DNA from: Acinetobacter sp. LoGeW2-3 | Lineage (GTDB): Bacteria > Pseudomonadota > Gammaproteobacteria > Pseudomonadales > Moraxellaceae | Assembly (NCBI RefSeq): GCF_002688565.1 | Contig: NZ_CP024011.1 | Coordinates: 1,612,001 to 1,676,000 of the forward strand | Reading direction: 5' to 3' | DNA: 64,000 nt | In this document: piece by piece, positions 42,760 to 51,219 of the stretch | Numbering within the stretch: the first letter of the stretch is position 1 | How the letters are laid out: each line of letters starts with the position of its first letter | The notes under the pieces: generated by a model | The model's database searches: none | Told to the model about the DNA's origin: nothing | Seen by the model: the letters and a program-made list of their open reading frames with translations, nothing else | Translations under genes and position numbers: made by a program

Positions 42760-42812
42760 TCTGCTTTTTTCTTTACAGGAGTGCCTTTAGAAATTCCGGT
42801 TTCTACAGGCAT

Positions 42813-42842
42813 AAAAAAAGAGAGCCAATGGCTCTCTTTTTT
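42813..42842. terminator. pheST-ihfA terminator
   Basis: Hairpin AAAAAGAGAGCC/GGCTCTCTTTTT with an AAT loop, T-run after and A-run before. It can stop both ihfA and the leftward lipoprotein transcript. Confidence 0.9.
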
Positions 42843-42861
42843 GTACTGAATAATCGTTAGA

Positions 42862-43149
42862 TTATTGAGCAGCAGCTTCAGAAGCAGCAGTAGCGTCAGC
42901 AGCAGCGTCAGTAGCAACAGCAGCAGCAGCGTTAGCTTCTTCAGCAGCAGCAGCGTCAGAAGCAGCAACTTCAGAAGTAGCTTCTACAGCAGCAGCGTCA
43001 GCAGCAGCTTCAGCTTCAGATGCAGCTTCTACAGCTTCAGATGCAGCTTGGTTAGCGTCAGCAGCAGCATCTTCAGTTTTTTTAGCACAACCAACGAAAG
43101 CTAAAGTAGTAGCAACTGCAGCAGCAATAGCGATTTTTTTGAATAACAT
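42862..43149 (-). CDS. Alanine-rich small lipoprotein
   Basis: A 95-residue protein with a lipoprotein signal peptide (MLFKKIAIAAAVATTLAFVGC, lipobox LAFVGC, Cys21). The mature part is almost entirely Ala with Glu, Asp, Ser, Thr and Val (for example AASEAVEAASEAEAAADAAA), about half alanine. The spacing suggests a long helix or alanine-zipper coiled coil, somewhat like Lpp-type envelope spacers, but without the C-terminal Lys/Arg for peptidoglycan linkage. The DNA is a GC(A/T)-triplet low-complexity tract, prone to slippage. AGAGAGTG precedes the ATG. Function unknown. Confidence 0.75.
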   Translation of the reverse strand: MLFKKIAIAAAVATTLAFVGCAKKTEDAAADANQAASEAVEAASEAEAAADAAAVEATSEVAASDAAAAEEANAAAAVATDAAADATAASEAAAQ

Positions 43150-43562
43150 GGCATCACTCTCTAAAATTTGAGATTAAAAAATAACCGACGTTAGCCTGTT
43201 GTGTGCTTTTATTATTCCTAATTGTGTTAGGTACTAACAACGCAGGAGCAGTCTAACTGGTCTGCAAATATGCTATCACTGCGCATTTTTAATTGCTACA
43301 GGGCAAGTCTAAAAAAGTGCGAAAAACACATGAAATTCATGGTTTTTTTAACAGAAAATAACAATTAAAGCGAAGACTTGCATTGGAGAAAGGCGAATTA
43401 AGCCTCTAAAACTTATACAATTTTTTTTACCATTATTTTATTAATCATAAACTTGCAAATAAGTTTACAAACCCGCGTACACTTTGTTTCTTTGTGTAAT
43501 CAATGTCAACCCCAATAAAAAAGGCCATCTTTTAGATGACCTTTATCTAATTCTAAACAGGC
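43150..43562. other. Intergenic region between rho and the lipoprotein gene
   Basis: 413 bases without a gene. It holds the leftward promoter region of the lipoprotein, with an operator-like inverted repeat GTTAG-GTA-CTAAC at about 43226-43238, and the rho terminator (43515-43551). The middle (43300-43500) is A/T-rich; I see no small ORF or RNA gene there. Confidence 0.5.
43515..43551 (-). terminator. rho terminator
   Basis: Hairpin AAGGTCATCT/AGATGGCCTT (one G-U pair in the leftward RNA) followed by TTTTTTATT on the leftward strand, just after the rho stop. Confidence 0.8.
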
Positions 43563-44831
43563 TTAGTTAGATGCTTTACGCTTCATCTGATCGAAGAAGT
43601 CATCATTGGTTTTGGTTTCTTTCATGCGATCCAGCAGGAATTCCATTGCCGCCAATTCATCTTGAGTATGCAATAGCTTACGCAGAATCCAAACCTTACG
43701 CAAATTATCTTCAGACATCAGACGTTCTTCACGACGGGTACCAGATTTCTTGATGTTCATTGCAGGGAATACGCGTTTCTCAGCAATGCGGCGATCAAGG
43801 GTAATTTCCTGGTTACCTGTACCTTTGAATTCTTCGTAGATCACTTCATCCATTTTGCTGCCAGTTTCAATCAGCGCAGTAGAAATGATGGTCAGTGAAC
43901 CCCCTTCTTCAATATTACGTGCAGCACCGAAGAAACGTTTTGGACGTTCAAGCGCATGTGCATCAACACCACCAGTTAACACCTTACCTGATGAAGGAAT
44001 AACAGTGTTGTAAGCACGTGCCAGACGGGTAATTGAGTCGAGAAGGATAACTACATCTTTCTTGTGTTCAACCAGACGTTTCGCTTTTTCAATCACCATT
44101 TCAGCCACTTGTACGTGACGGGCAGGCGATTCATCGAAGGTAGAAGCAATCACTTCACCACGAACAGTACGTTCCATTTCTGTTACTTCTTCAGGACGTT
44201 CGTCAATCAGAAGCACAATTAGGAAACATTCAGGGTTGTTACGAACAATCGACTGCGCGATGTTTTGTAACAACATGGTTTTACCGGCTTTCGGCGGGGC
44301 AACGATAATCGAACGTTGACCTTTACCAATCGGAGCAACCAGGTCGACCACACGAGCAGTCAAGTCTTCAGTTGTACCGTTACCTAATTCCATCACCAAT
44401 TGCTCAGTTGGGAATAATGGGGTCAAGTTTTCAAATAGAATCTTGTTACGAGAGTTCTCAGGGGTGTCGTAGTTAATTTGGTTCACTTTTAACAGTGCAA
44501 AATAACGTTCACCTTCTTTTGGTGGGCGAATGGTACCAGTAATGGTATCGCCTGTACGAAGGTTAAAACGACGGATCTGGGAAGGGCTGACATAGATGTC
44601 ATCAGGACCTGCCAGATATGAGCCTGCCGCAGAGCGTAAGAAGCCAAAACCATCTGACAGAATTTCCAAAACGCCATCACCAAAAATCTCTTCGCCATTC
44701 ATCGCATGGCGCTTTAAGATGGCAAAAATAATGTCTTGCTTACGGTTACGGGCCATGCCTTCAAGGCCCATAAACTCGGCAATCTTGATGAGTTCGCCAA
44801 TCGGTTTTTTCTTGAGTTCGGTTAAATTCAT
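43563..44831 (-). CDS. rho: Transcription termination factor Rho
   Basis: A 422-residue hexameric RNA helicase. It has the N-terminal helix bundle ([39 protein letters not shown]), a cold-shock-like RNA-binding domain ([28 protein letters not shown]), and the RecA-type motor with Walker [12 protein letters not shown], Walker [17 protein letters not shown], and the Q- and R-loop segment [30 protein letters not shown]. Length is standard. It is preceded by a 330-base leader and the trxA terminator, so it is a separate unit; the long leader is compatible with the autoregulation known for rho. Confidence 0.98.
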   Translation of the reverse strand: MNLTELKKKPIGELIKIAEFMGLEGMARNRKQDIIFAILKRHAMNGEEIFGDGVLEILSDGFGFLRSAAGSYLAGPDDIYVSPSQIRRFNLRTGDTITGTIRPPKEGERYFALLKVNQINYDTPENSRNKILFENLTPLFPTEQLVMELGNGTTEDLTARVVDLVAPIGKGQRSIIVAPPKAGKTMLLQNIAQSIVRNNPECFLIVLLIDERPEEVTEMERTVRGEVIASTFDESPARHVQVAEMVIEKAKRLVEHKKDVVILLDSITRLARAYNTVIPSSGKVLTGGVDAHALERPKRFFGAARNIEEGGSLTIISTALIETGSKMDEVIYEEFKGTGNQEITLDRRIAEKRVFPAMNIKKSGTRREERLMSEDNLRKVWILRKLLHTQDELAAMEFLLDRMKETKTNDDFFDQMKRKASN

Positions 44832-45158
44832 AGGTGGTCGGATAGAATCAAAGTTCTGAGGTACAGGTTAGAAAGGGAGTAACATTCGGCCGCATACAAG
44901 CATTCAAACGAAAGCAATTGAATTTGCACAAGAACAATTCAGAGGTTTGTTTGATTGTTTCAAAGAGAAATGTGAAAAACAATTTCTATTGCCGAGCGGC
45001 ATCTTATGTATTGTGTCTTGTAAGAAATTGACAGGATTTATATTCCTGAACTCTTGAATGAGCAATATAAGAGAGAAACAGGCATTTGTCAATTTATTCT
45101 AGGCGAAAAAAATACGCGATATCGGATCGCGTATTCTTATCTTTTAAAACAGCGTTGA
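44832..45158. other. rho upstream region
   Basis: 327 bases between trxA and rho, both leftward. The right end holds the trxA terminator. The remainder must contain the rho promoter and leader, but no -35/-10 pair stands out, and no ORF is convincing. Confidence 0.45.
45105..45135 (-). terminator. trxA terminator
   Basis: Perfect 10-bp stem AATACGCGAT/ATCGCGTATT with an ATCGG loop. Leftward it is followed by TTTTTTTCG, 24 bases after the trxA stop. Confidence 0.88.
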
Positions 45159-45485
45159 TTAGATGTTTTCTTCAATGAACGCAGTTAATTTAGATTTAGG
45201 CGCTGCACCAACTTGAGTCGCAACCACTTCACCATTTTTGAACATCAATAGTGCAGGGATGTTACGGATGCTGTAGTTCACTGCAGTTGCTTCGCAAGAA
45301 GTCACATCAACTTTTACGATTTTAACTTTGCCTTGGTATTCGTCAGCAAGTACTTCTAGTACAGGAGCAATTGCTTTACATGGCGCACACCAGCCAGCCC
45401 AGAAGTCAACCAATACAGGAACGTCTGATTGAAGAACGTCTGCTTCGAAGTTTGCGTCAGTAGTATTTACGATGTTGCCAGACAT
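45159..45485 (-). CDS. trxA: Thioredoxin
   Basis: A 108-residue dithiol-disulfide reductase, MSGNIVNTTDANFEADVLQSDVPVLVDFWAGWCAPCKAIAP. The active site is W-C-A-P-C rather than the usual W-C-G-P-C. The buried Asp (VDFW), the cis-Pro loop RNIPALLMFKNGE and the C-terminal helix are all normal. ATG 45485 gives the family's usual length; the frame is open further upstream (to 45584), but that part is not thioredoxin-like. GGAG-type bases precede the ATG. Single-gene unit. Confidence 0.94.
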   Translation of the reverse strand: MSGNIVNTTDANFEADVLQSDVPVLVDFWAGWCAPCKAIAPVLEVLADEYQGKVKIVKVDVTSCEATAVNYSIRNIPALLMFKNGEVVATQVGAAPKSKLTAFIEENI

Positions 45486-45754
45486 GGAGTGCTCCAGAAA
45501 ATAATTTTTTAAATTAAAGATGACTATAATTCTTAGTATTACATAGCCTTCTTTAACAATGTAGGGGAATATGCAAATTTTCAACCTATATTGTCAATTT
45601 GTCTAATGGATGATCACGATAGAGCTGATCGTGTAACACAATTGCGACAGAGAAAGAAAAAATGAAAAGGCGTTAATTTGTCGCTACAAATGGCTTTTAA
45701 ATTGCATGGTTGTGAATTACTCTAAGCACAATTCGTTAAAGGTTTATTTCTGGA

Positions 45755-47275
45755 ATGTCTGACTTTTTGATTGATGAAGAATTACTTGCCGCCATCGATA
45801 TGGGATCAAATAGCTTTCATTTGGCCATTGCCCGAGTGGATCATGGCGAAGTCAAAAAAGTGGCATCAATGTCAGAAAAAGTTCAGCTTGCAGCAGGCCT
45901 GGATGAAAATAAAAATTTAACCGAAGCTGCGCAGCAACGCGGTCTAGCCTGTCTAGCACGTTTTGTCGGACGTTTAGGTGCGGTTCAGCCGAATCGTTTA
46001 CGTATTGTCGCGACCAATGCCTTGCGTCAAGCCAAAAATGGTCATGAATTTATTCAGAAAGCCGCAGAAATTTTACCCAAGCCGATCGAAATTATTGCTG
46101 GTCGTGAAGAAGCCCGTCTGATTTATTTAGGTGTGTCACACACCATGGCTAACAGTGGTCGTCGTCTAGTGGTGGATATCGGCGGTGGTTCAACTGAACT
46201 GATTATCGGTGAAGAATTTGAGCCGATCCATACTGAATCTGTACAGATGGGTTGTGTCACTTTTACCAAGAAATTCTTTGCTGATGGTGAAATCACTCAA
46301 AAAGCCTTTGATAAAGCGGCCACTGCAGCACGTAAAGAAATTTCTGGTATTGCCAATACTTATAAGGCAGCAGGTTGGGACGCGGTCGTGGGTTCAAGTG
46401 GTACGATCAAAGCTTGCCGTCAGATCTGTGTGAATATGGGCTGGAGCAACGAGCGTGAAGAACTCACCCGTGAAGGCCTGGAAAAACTTAAAGATAAATT
46501 GCTCAAATACAAACATGTCACAGACATGGAATTTGAAGGTCTGAAGGAAGACCGTCGTGCGGTTTTACCAGCAGGAATTGCGATTCTGTATGCTGTCTTT
46601 GATGTACTAAACATTGATCATCTAGTGTATTCAGATGGTGCATTACGTGAAGGTGTGATGTACGACCTGCTCGGGCGTTTCCAGCACGAAGATATCCGTG
46701 ACCGTTCTGTGCATGCCTTGATGGGACGTTACAATGCCGATACTAAGCAGGCAGAACGGGTTGTTAAAACCGCTCAAAAACTGTTTGATGATGTAAAAAA
46801 ACCTTTAGGTTTAAATAGCGAAGACAGTGATTTGTTACGTCGTTCGGCTTATCTGCATGAGATTGGTCTGGCGATCAGTCATAGCGGCTATCATCGTCAT
46901 GGCGCGTATTTATTACAGCACTCTGATATTGCGGGTTTCTCGCAAGTCGATCAGAATTATCTGTCACATTTGGTCGCACATCATCGTCGTAAATTGCGCA
47001 CTGATGCCAGGATAGATGTTAATAAAGTCGGTGGTTCTCGACTTTTATACCTGTGTTTACTGCTTCGTCTGGCGGTTTTGGTCAATCATAGTCGTAGCGA
47101 TGAGATGCTTCCTGCCATTGAACTGAAGGTGAAGAATGCGCAACAATGGCAACTCAGCGTAGCCGGTGACGCCCGACAATGGCCTTTACTGGTGGCTGAA
47201 CTGCATGATGAACAGGTGCAGTTTAGGAATTGGGAGATTGATCTCGCAATTCAGTCTGAACAATTTGTTGATTAA
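45755..47275 (+). CDS. ppx: Exopolyphosphatase (Ppx/GppA family)
   Basis: A 506-residue ASKHA-fold phosphatase that releases phosphate from polyphosphate ends or converts pppGpp. It has AAIDMGSNSFHLAIARV (phosphate 1 loop, residues 11-27), the VVDIGGGSTELIIGE loop near 142, GSSGTIKAC near 213, and a C-terminal HD-like domain (SAYLHEIGLAISHSGYHRHGAYLLQHSDIAGFSQVD). Length suits Ppx (about 500-515). It is divergent from trxA and ends 30 bases before accA. Confidence 0.93.
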   Translation: MSDFLIDEELLAAIDMGSNSFHLAIARVDHGEVKKVASMSEKVQLAAGLDENKNLTEAAQQRGLACLARFVGRLGAVQPNRLRIVATNALRQAKNGHEFIQKAAEILPKPIEIIAGREEARLIYLGVSHTMANSGRRLVVDIGGGSTELIIGEEFEPIHTESVQMGCVTFTKKFFADGEITQKAFDKAATAARKEISGIANTYKAAGWDAVVGSSGTIKACRQICVNMGWSNEREELTREGLEKLKDKLLKYKHVTDMEFEGLKEDRRAVLPAGIAILYAVFDVLNIDHLVYSDGALREGVMYDLLGRFQHEDIRDRSVHALMGRYNADTKQAERVVKTAQKLFDDVKKPLGLNSEDSDLLRRSAYLHEIGLAISHSGYHRHGAYLLQHSDIAGFSQVDQNYLSHLVAHHRRKLRTDARIDVNKVGGSRLLYLCLLLRLAVLVNHSRSDEMLPAIELKVKNAQQWQLSVAGDARQWPLLVAELHDEQVQFRNWEIDLAIQSEQFVD

Positions 47276-47305
47276 CACCTTTATAGGGATGAAAACGGTT
47301 AACCT

Positions 47306-48130
47306 ATGAAAAATAAAGCGACTCCATCAAAAGCATGGAAGACCGTGCAAATTGCACGTCATCCTGAGCGTCCACAATTCCTGGACTACGTGGGTGAGAT
47401 ATTCACTGAATTTGATGCTTTACATGGTGACCGTCTCTATGGTGACGATGGTGCGATGATCGGTGGTTTGGCACGTTTTGACGGTCAGCCAGTAATGATC
47501 GTAGGTCAGCACCGTGGCCGTAGTACCCGTGAAAAATTACAGCATAACTTTGGGATGTCGAATCCTGAAGGTTACCGTAAAGCACAACGCCTGCTTGATA
47601 TGGCGGAACGTTTTAATCTGCCTGTATTTACCTTTATTGATACTATGGGTGCTTACCCAGGTGTAGGCGCGGAAGAGCGTGGTCAGGCTGAAGCGATTGC
47701 AACAAGTTTGGCACAATTATCTAACTTGAAAGTGCCTGTGATTGCGACAGTGTTGGGTGAAGGCGGTTCTGGCGGTGCATTGGGTATTGGTGTAGCAGAC
47801 CGTGTGGTAATGCTATCTCATAGTATCTATTCAGTGATTTCACCAGAAGGCTGTGCATCGATCCTGTGGAAAACTGCGGACAAAGCAGAACAAGCCAGCG
47901 AGGCATTGGCGCTGACTGCAGAAAAACTGCAGCACATGGGCATCGTAGAATATGTGGTAGATGAAGGCGAAGGCGCTCATTTAAATCCTGATCAGGTCAT
48001 GCAGGACCTGAAAGCAGTATTGAAAGAAGCGTTGAATGAACTGCAACCGATGGAAGCCGAGGCACGATGCGAAGCACGTTACCAGCGTTTAATGAAGTTT
48101 GGCAGCGACAATTTAGGTCTGGTTTCTTAA
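47306..48130 (+). CDS. accA: Acetyl-CoA carboxylase carboxyltransferase subunit alpha
   Basis: A 274-residue subunit which, with AccD, transfers carboxyl from carboxybiotin to acetyl-CoA for fatty acid synthesis. The crotonase-fold core includes [25 protein letters not shown] and [22 protein letters not shown], the oxyanion-hole glycines. It is shorter at the N-terminus than E. coli AccA (319), as is usual in this group. AUG follows GGGATGAAAACGG. tilS begins inside its last 64 bases. Confidence 0.97.
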   Translation: MKNKATPSKAWKTVQIARHPERPQFLDYVGEIFTEFDALHGDRLYGDDGAMIGGLARFDGQPVMIVGQHRGRSTREKLQHNFGMSNPEGYRKAQRLLDMAERFNLPVFTFIDTMGAYPGVGAEERGQAEAIATSLAQLSNLKVPVIATVLGEGGSGGALGIGVADRVVMLSHSIYSVISPEGCASILWKTADKAEQASEALALTAEKLQHMGIVEYVVDEGEGAHLNPDQVMQDLKAVLKEALNELQPMEAEARCEARYQRLMKFGSDNLGLVS

Positions 48131-49440
48131 AACAGCTGCAGGATTTTCCTGCAGAGACAAAATTTCTCATCGGATGTAGTGGCGGCGTGGATTCCATGCT
48201 GTTGCTGCATCTGATGTTTTTTTTGTGCCCGGAAAAAATCCGTGCCATCTATGTCGATCACCACCTGCAAAGTATCAGCGCCGAATGGGGCAGCTTTGTC
48301 CAGCAAGAATGCCACAAGCTGAATATTCCCTGTATCGTCCAGCCGGTTGAGGTTGCACAAGGTAATCTGGAAAATCAGGCGCGTGAAGCACGTTATCAGG
48401 CTTATCTGAAGCATTTACAGCCCAATGAAATTTTGGTTTTAGCGCATCATCAGCAGGATCAGGCAGAAACACTGATGCTGCGTTTACTTTCTGGTGCCGG
48501 GGTAGATGGTTTATCTGCTATGAAACGAGTAGATGTAAGGGAAGATCTAACTCTCTGGCGTCCGCTATTAGATATTTCTCGTGAGCAGATTTGCCAATGG
48601 GCAACTGACCTGAATATTCAAAATATCGAAGATCCGACTAATCAGGATAGTTATTATGATCGAGCCTGGGCACGACAGATCTTGTGGCCTTTATTAAGTG
48701 CACGCTTTCCAAAAATGCAGTCGGCACTGGTTCGCACCGCTGACCTGATGCAGGATACACAGGAAATTCTGCAGGATGTTCTGCAGCAAGATACTCAGAC
48801 TTGTATCCAAAACAATATTTTAAATTTATCTAAATTTTCTGAATTATCTTTAGCACGTCAGCGCCAGCTGCTATCCAACTGGATGAAAGGAGAAGGGCAG
48901 TACCGACCCTCACTAGATATGGTACAGCGTTTACAACGTGAAGTGATTCATGCCCGCCCAGATGCTCAAGCAGCACTGCATTGGCAAGGTTTTTATTATG
49001 TGCGTTATCAGCAGTTGGTCTATAAGCTCAGCAAAGAGATTTATCTGGCAGATCAGCAGCCATTTCCAATCGAACAGCAGATCATTTTCAAACTTCAGGA
49101 TTGTATAGATTTACCTTCAGGGCAGTTTAAAATTCAATCTGCTGACATTGGCTTATCGCCGAATTTATTGAATCAGCACTTGAAACTGACACAGCGTCAG
49201 GGTGGAGAAAAGATTCATTTATATGGTCGCATCGGTTCCTGGCCATTAAAAAAAGCCATCCAGGATGCGCAAATATTTCCATGGATGCGGCATACAATTC
49301 AAATATTAAGCATAGATGATGTTATGCTAGGCGTGTTTACGCCCAAAGGATTTTGGTTGGCTGAATCTGCCTATTGTGAGGCGGAGGGGTGGCTGCCAAT
49401 TTCAGTCTCTTCAATCTCAGAACACAAAGACGAGCATTAA
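48067..49440 (+). CDS. tilS: tRNA(Ile)-lysidine synthetase
   Basis: A 457-residue ATP-pyrophosphatase that converts C34 of the CAT-anticodon tRNA-Ile to lysidine so that it reads ATA. The P-loop is [16 protein letters not shown] (about residues 34-49). [25 protein letters not shown] and the TilS substrate-binding and C-terminal domains (LFPWMR-like [19 protein letters not shown]) follow. The ATG at 48067 lies within accA, a 64-base overlap in a different frame. The N-terminal residues before the P-loop read as plausible TilS sequence, so I keep this start. Confidence 0.93.
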   Translation: MRSTLPAFNEVWQRQFRSGFLKQLQDFPAETKFLIGCSGGVDSMLLLHLMFFLCPEKIRAIYVDHHLQSISAEWGSFVQQECHKLNIPCIVQPVEVAQGNLENQAREARYQAYLKHLQPNEILVLAHHQQDQAETLMLRLLSGAGVDGLSAMKRVDVREDLTLWRPLLDISREQICQWATDLNIQNIEDPTNQDSYYDRAWARQILWPLLSARFPKMQSALVRTADLMQDTQEILQDVLQQDTQTCIQNNILNLSKFSELSLARQRQLLSNWMKGEGQYRPSLDMVQRLQREVIHARPDAQAALHWQGFYYVRYQQLVYKLSKEIYLADQQPFPIEQQIIFKLQDCIDLPSGQFKIQSADIGLSPNLLNQHLKLTQRQGGEKIHLYGRIGSWPLKKAIQDAQIFPWMRHTIQILSIDDVMLGVFTPKGFWLAESAYCEAEGWLPISVSSISEHKDEH

Positions 49441-49442
49441 AA

Positions 49443-50273
49443 ATGAGTGCAGCTTTAAATTGTAATATTAGTTTCATTGGTGGTGGTAACATGGCTCAAG
49501 CCTTAATTGGTGGCTTGATTGCACGTGGTTTGCCGACGACACGTATTACAGTTTCTGATCCGGTAGAAAAAGTACGTTCACTGCTTGCTGAAAAAGAAGT
49601 GAATGTGACCGATGATAATATTGCTGCAATCAAAGATGCGGATATTGTGCTATTTGCAGTGAAACCGCAGGTACTGGCCAATGTCCTTAAGCCACTACAA
49701 GGTTTATTGGATGGTAAATTGGTGATTTCCATTGTGGCGGGTGCTGAAATTGCGACTTTGTCGAGTCTGCTTGGTACTGATCGTATTGTGCGTGTGATGC
49801 CAAATACACCAGCATTGGTACAGACGGGTGCGCACGGTTTATTTGCCAATGCCGAAGTCAGTGCAGAAGACCGTGAGCTGGCGAGTCAGGTTTTGGCTTC
49901 AACTGGTCTGACAATTTGGGTAAACTCTGAAGCGCAAATTGATGCCGTGACGGCGGTTTCTGGCTCAGGTCCTGCTTATTTCTTCTATATGATGGAAAGC
50001 ATGATCCGTGCAGGTATGAATCTGGGTCTGGATGAGAAAGTTGCAACTGCATTGACTTTGCAAACTGCATTGGGGGCTGCGCAAATGGCAATTACTAGCG
50101 CAACTACACCGGCTGAATTACGTAAGAATGTGACTTCACCAAATGGTACGACTCAGGCTGCACTTGAAGTCTTTGATCAGGCCCAGATTTCTCAAAACAT
50201 TCAGGCGGCTCTTGCTGCTGCTGCAAAACGCAGTCAGGAGCTCGCTCAAGAGCTTAGCGACAACAGTAAATAA
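49443..50273 (+). CDS. proC: Pyrroline-5-carboxylate reductase
   Basis: A 276-residue enzyme for the last step of proline synthesis. The NAD(P)-binding Rossmann start is ISFIGGGNMAQALIGGLI, with FAVKPQVLANVL near 80. The signature VTAVSGSGPAYFFYMMESMIRAGMNLGLDEKVATALTLQTALGAAQM spans about 165-215, and NVTSPNGTTQAAL is the substrate loop. ATG 49443 begins two bases after the tilS stop; a longer in-frame start inside tilS is not needed. Followed by yggT, a common proC-yggT arrangement. Confidence 0.96.
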   Translation: MSAALNCNISFIGGGNMAQALIGGLIARGLPTTRITVSDPVEKVRSLLAEKEVNVTDDNIAAIKDADIVLFAVKPQVLANVLKPLQGLLDGKLVISIVAGAEIATLSSLLGTDRIVRVMPNTPALVQTGAHGLFANAEVSAEDRELASQVLASTGLTIWVNSEAQIDAVTAVSGSGPAYFFYMMESMIRAGMNLGLDEKVATALTLQTALGAAQMAITSATTPAELRKNVTSPNGTTQAALEVFDQAQISQNIQAALAAAAKRSQELAQELSDNSK

Positions 50274-50306
50274 ATTTTCAAATTTAATATTTAGGAACCT
50301 TTAGGT

Positions 50307-50876
50307 ATGGGTGCAAATTCTGCGCTAATTTTTGGCATTATCATTAACGTCGCAATTTTGCTCGTATTCTTCCGCTTTTTGATGCAGCTGGCTTCGGTAA
50401 GTCCTTACAATCCAGTGGTGCTTTCAACTGTGAAGGCAACCAAGATTGTAGATGTGTTCAGTCGTATTTTGCCAACTTTGGCAAAAGGACGAGTGAATAC
50501 TGCCGCGCTGGCATTATTGGTGGTGCTGTATTTGCTGAAAATCTTCGGCATGATGTACCTGTCTGGCGGTATGCCGAATGGTCCAATTCATCTGTTAATA
50601 CTGACTTTTGTCACCATGATTCAAGATCTGATCCGTTTCTGTCGTTATTTAATTTTCGCGACCATTATCTTGAGCTGGGTGGTGATGTTTACTCAATCCC
50701 GTTCACCCTATATTGAAGTGGTTCAGGAACTGGCAGAGCCATTATTGGCGCCATTCCGTCGTATTATGCCGAATATTGGTATGATCGACCTGTCTCCAAT
50801 TCTGGCGATTTTAGCGTTGATGGTGGTTGATCTGATCATGCGTGAAGTGGCAATGGTATTGTTGACTGGTTTCTAA
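50307..50876 (+). CDS. YggT family membrane protein
   Basis: A 189-residue integral membrane protein with two YggT repeats: LVFFRFLMQLASVSPYNPVVLSTVKATKIVDVFSRILP and ILSWVVMFTQSRSPYIEVVQELAEPLLAPFRRIMPNIGMIDLSPILAILAL. YggT proteins are implicated in cell-envelope organisation and osmotic tolerance, without defined biochemistry. It is 33 bases after proC, with GGAACC before the ATG. A terminator follows at once. Confidence 0.9.
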   Translation: MGANSALIFGIIINVAILLVFFRFLMQLASVSPYNPVVLSTVKATKIVDVFSRILPTLAKGRVNTAALALLVVLYLLKIFGMMYLSGGMPNGPIHLLILTFVTMIQDLIRFCRYLIFATIILSWVVMFTQSRSPYIEVVQELAEPLLAPFRRIMPNIGMIDLSPILAILALMVVDLIMREVAMVLLTGF

Positions 50877-50889
50877 GATTTAAGAATAT

Positions 50890-50916
50890 AAAAAGGACGC
50901 TTAGGCGTCCTTTTTT
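50890..50916 (+). terminator. accA-tilS-proC-yggT terminator
   Basis: Hairpin AAAAGGACGC/GCGTCCTTTT with a TTAG loop, followed by TTTTTT. Confidence 0.9.
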
Positions 50917-50920
50917 ATTG

Positions 50921-51142
50921 CTCCTTCCTTTGACAAAGGAAGGTTGGGTGGGATTTAAATCTTCTCTGACTTTTCTTTCTGTCACTGCAAATTTGAAGAT
51001 ACAGATTTTAAGTAAAGCATATGAATAAATGCGGCAAAGTTCCTCTCCCTTTGGGAGAGGTTAGGTGAGGGCGAAATTAAGAGAGATCTATAAGTTGACA
51101 TGACCTCCATCCCAACCTTCCTCCTAAAAGGAGGAAGGGGCT
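50921..51142. repeat. Cluster of CCTCTCCC-type palindromes between yggT and polA
   Basis: The 340-base gap between convergent yggT and polA holds three hairpin units: CCTTCCTTTG/CAAAGGAAGG at about 50925-50945, CCTCTCCC-TTT-GGGAGAGG followed by TTAGGTGAGGGCG at about 51042-51075, and CCTTCCTCC/GGAGGAAGG at about 51117-51139. They are related to the repeats at 39964 and 56885. No gene is visible in the gap. Confidence 0.65.
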
Positions 51143-51219
51143 TTAATCTCCCCACACCCTGAGCAAGCTTAAAGCACTGCTTTAAGTGAAGTGCAAGAAA
51201 AGAGGGACTTCAAAGCACT

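Noticed and set aside
42865..43104. Serine-rich ORF opposite the Ala-rich lipoprotein
   Set aside because: It is the mirror of the GC(A/T) triplet tract; the leftward frame has a clear signal peptide and lipobox and explains the region.
50921..51142. CRISPR array
   Set aside because: The repeats are palindromes of differing sequence and spacing, without regular direct repeats or unique spacers.
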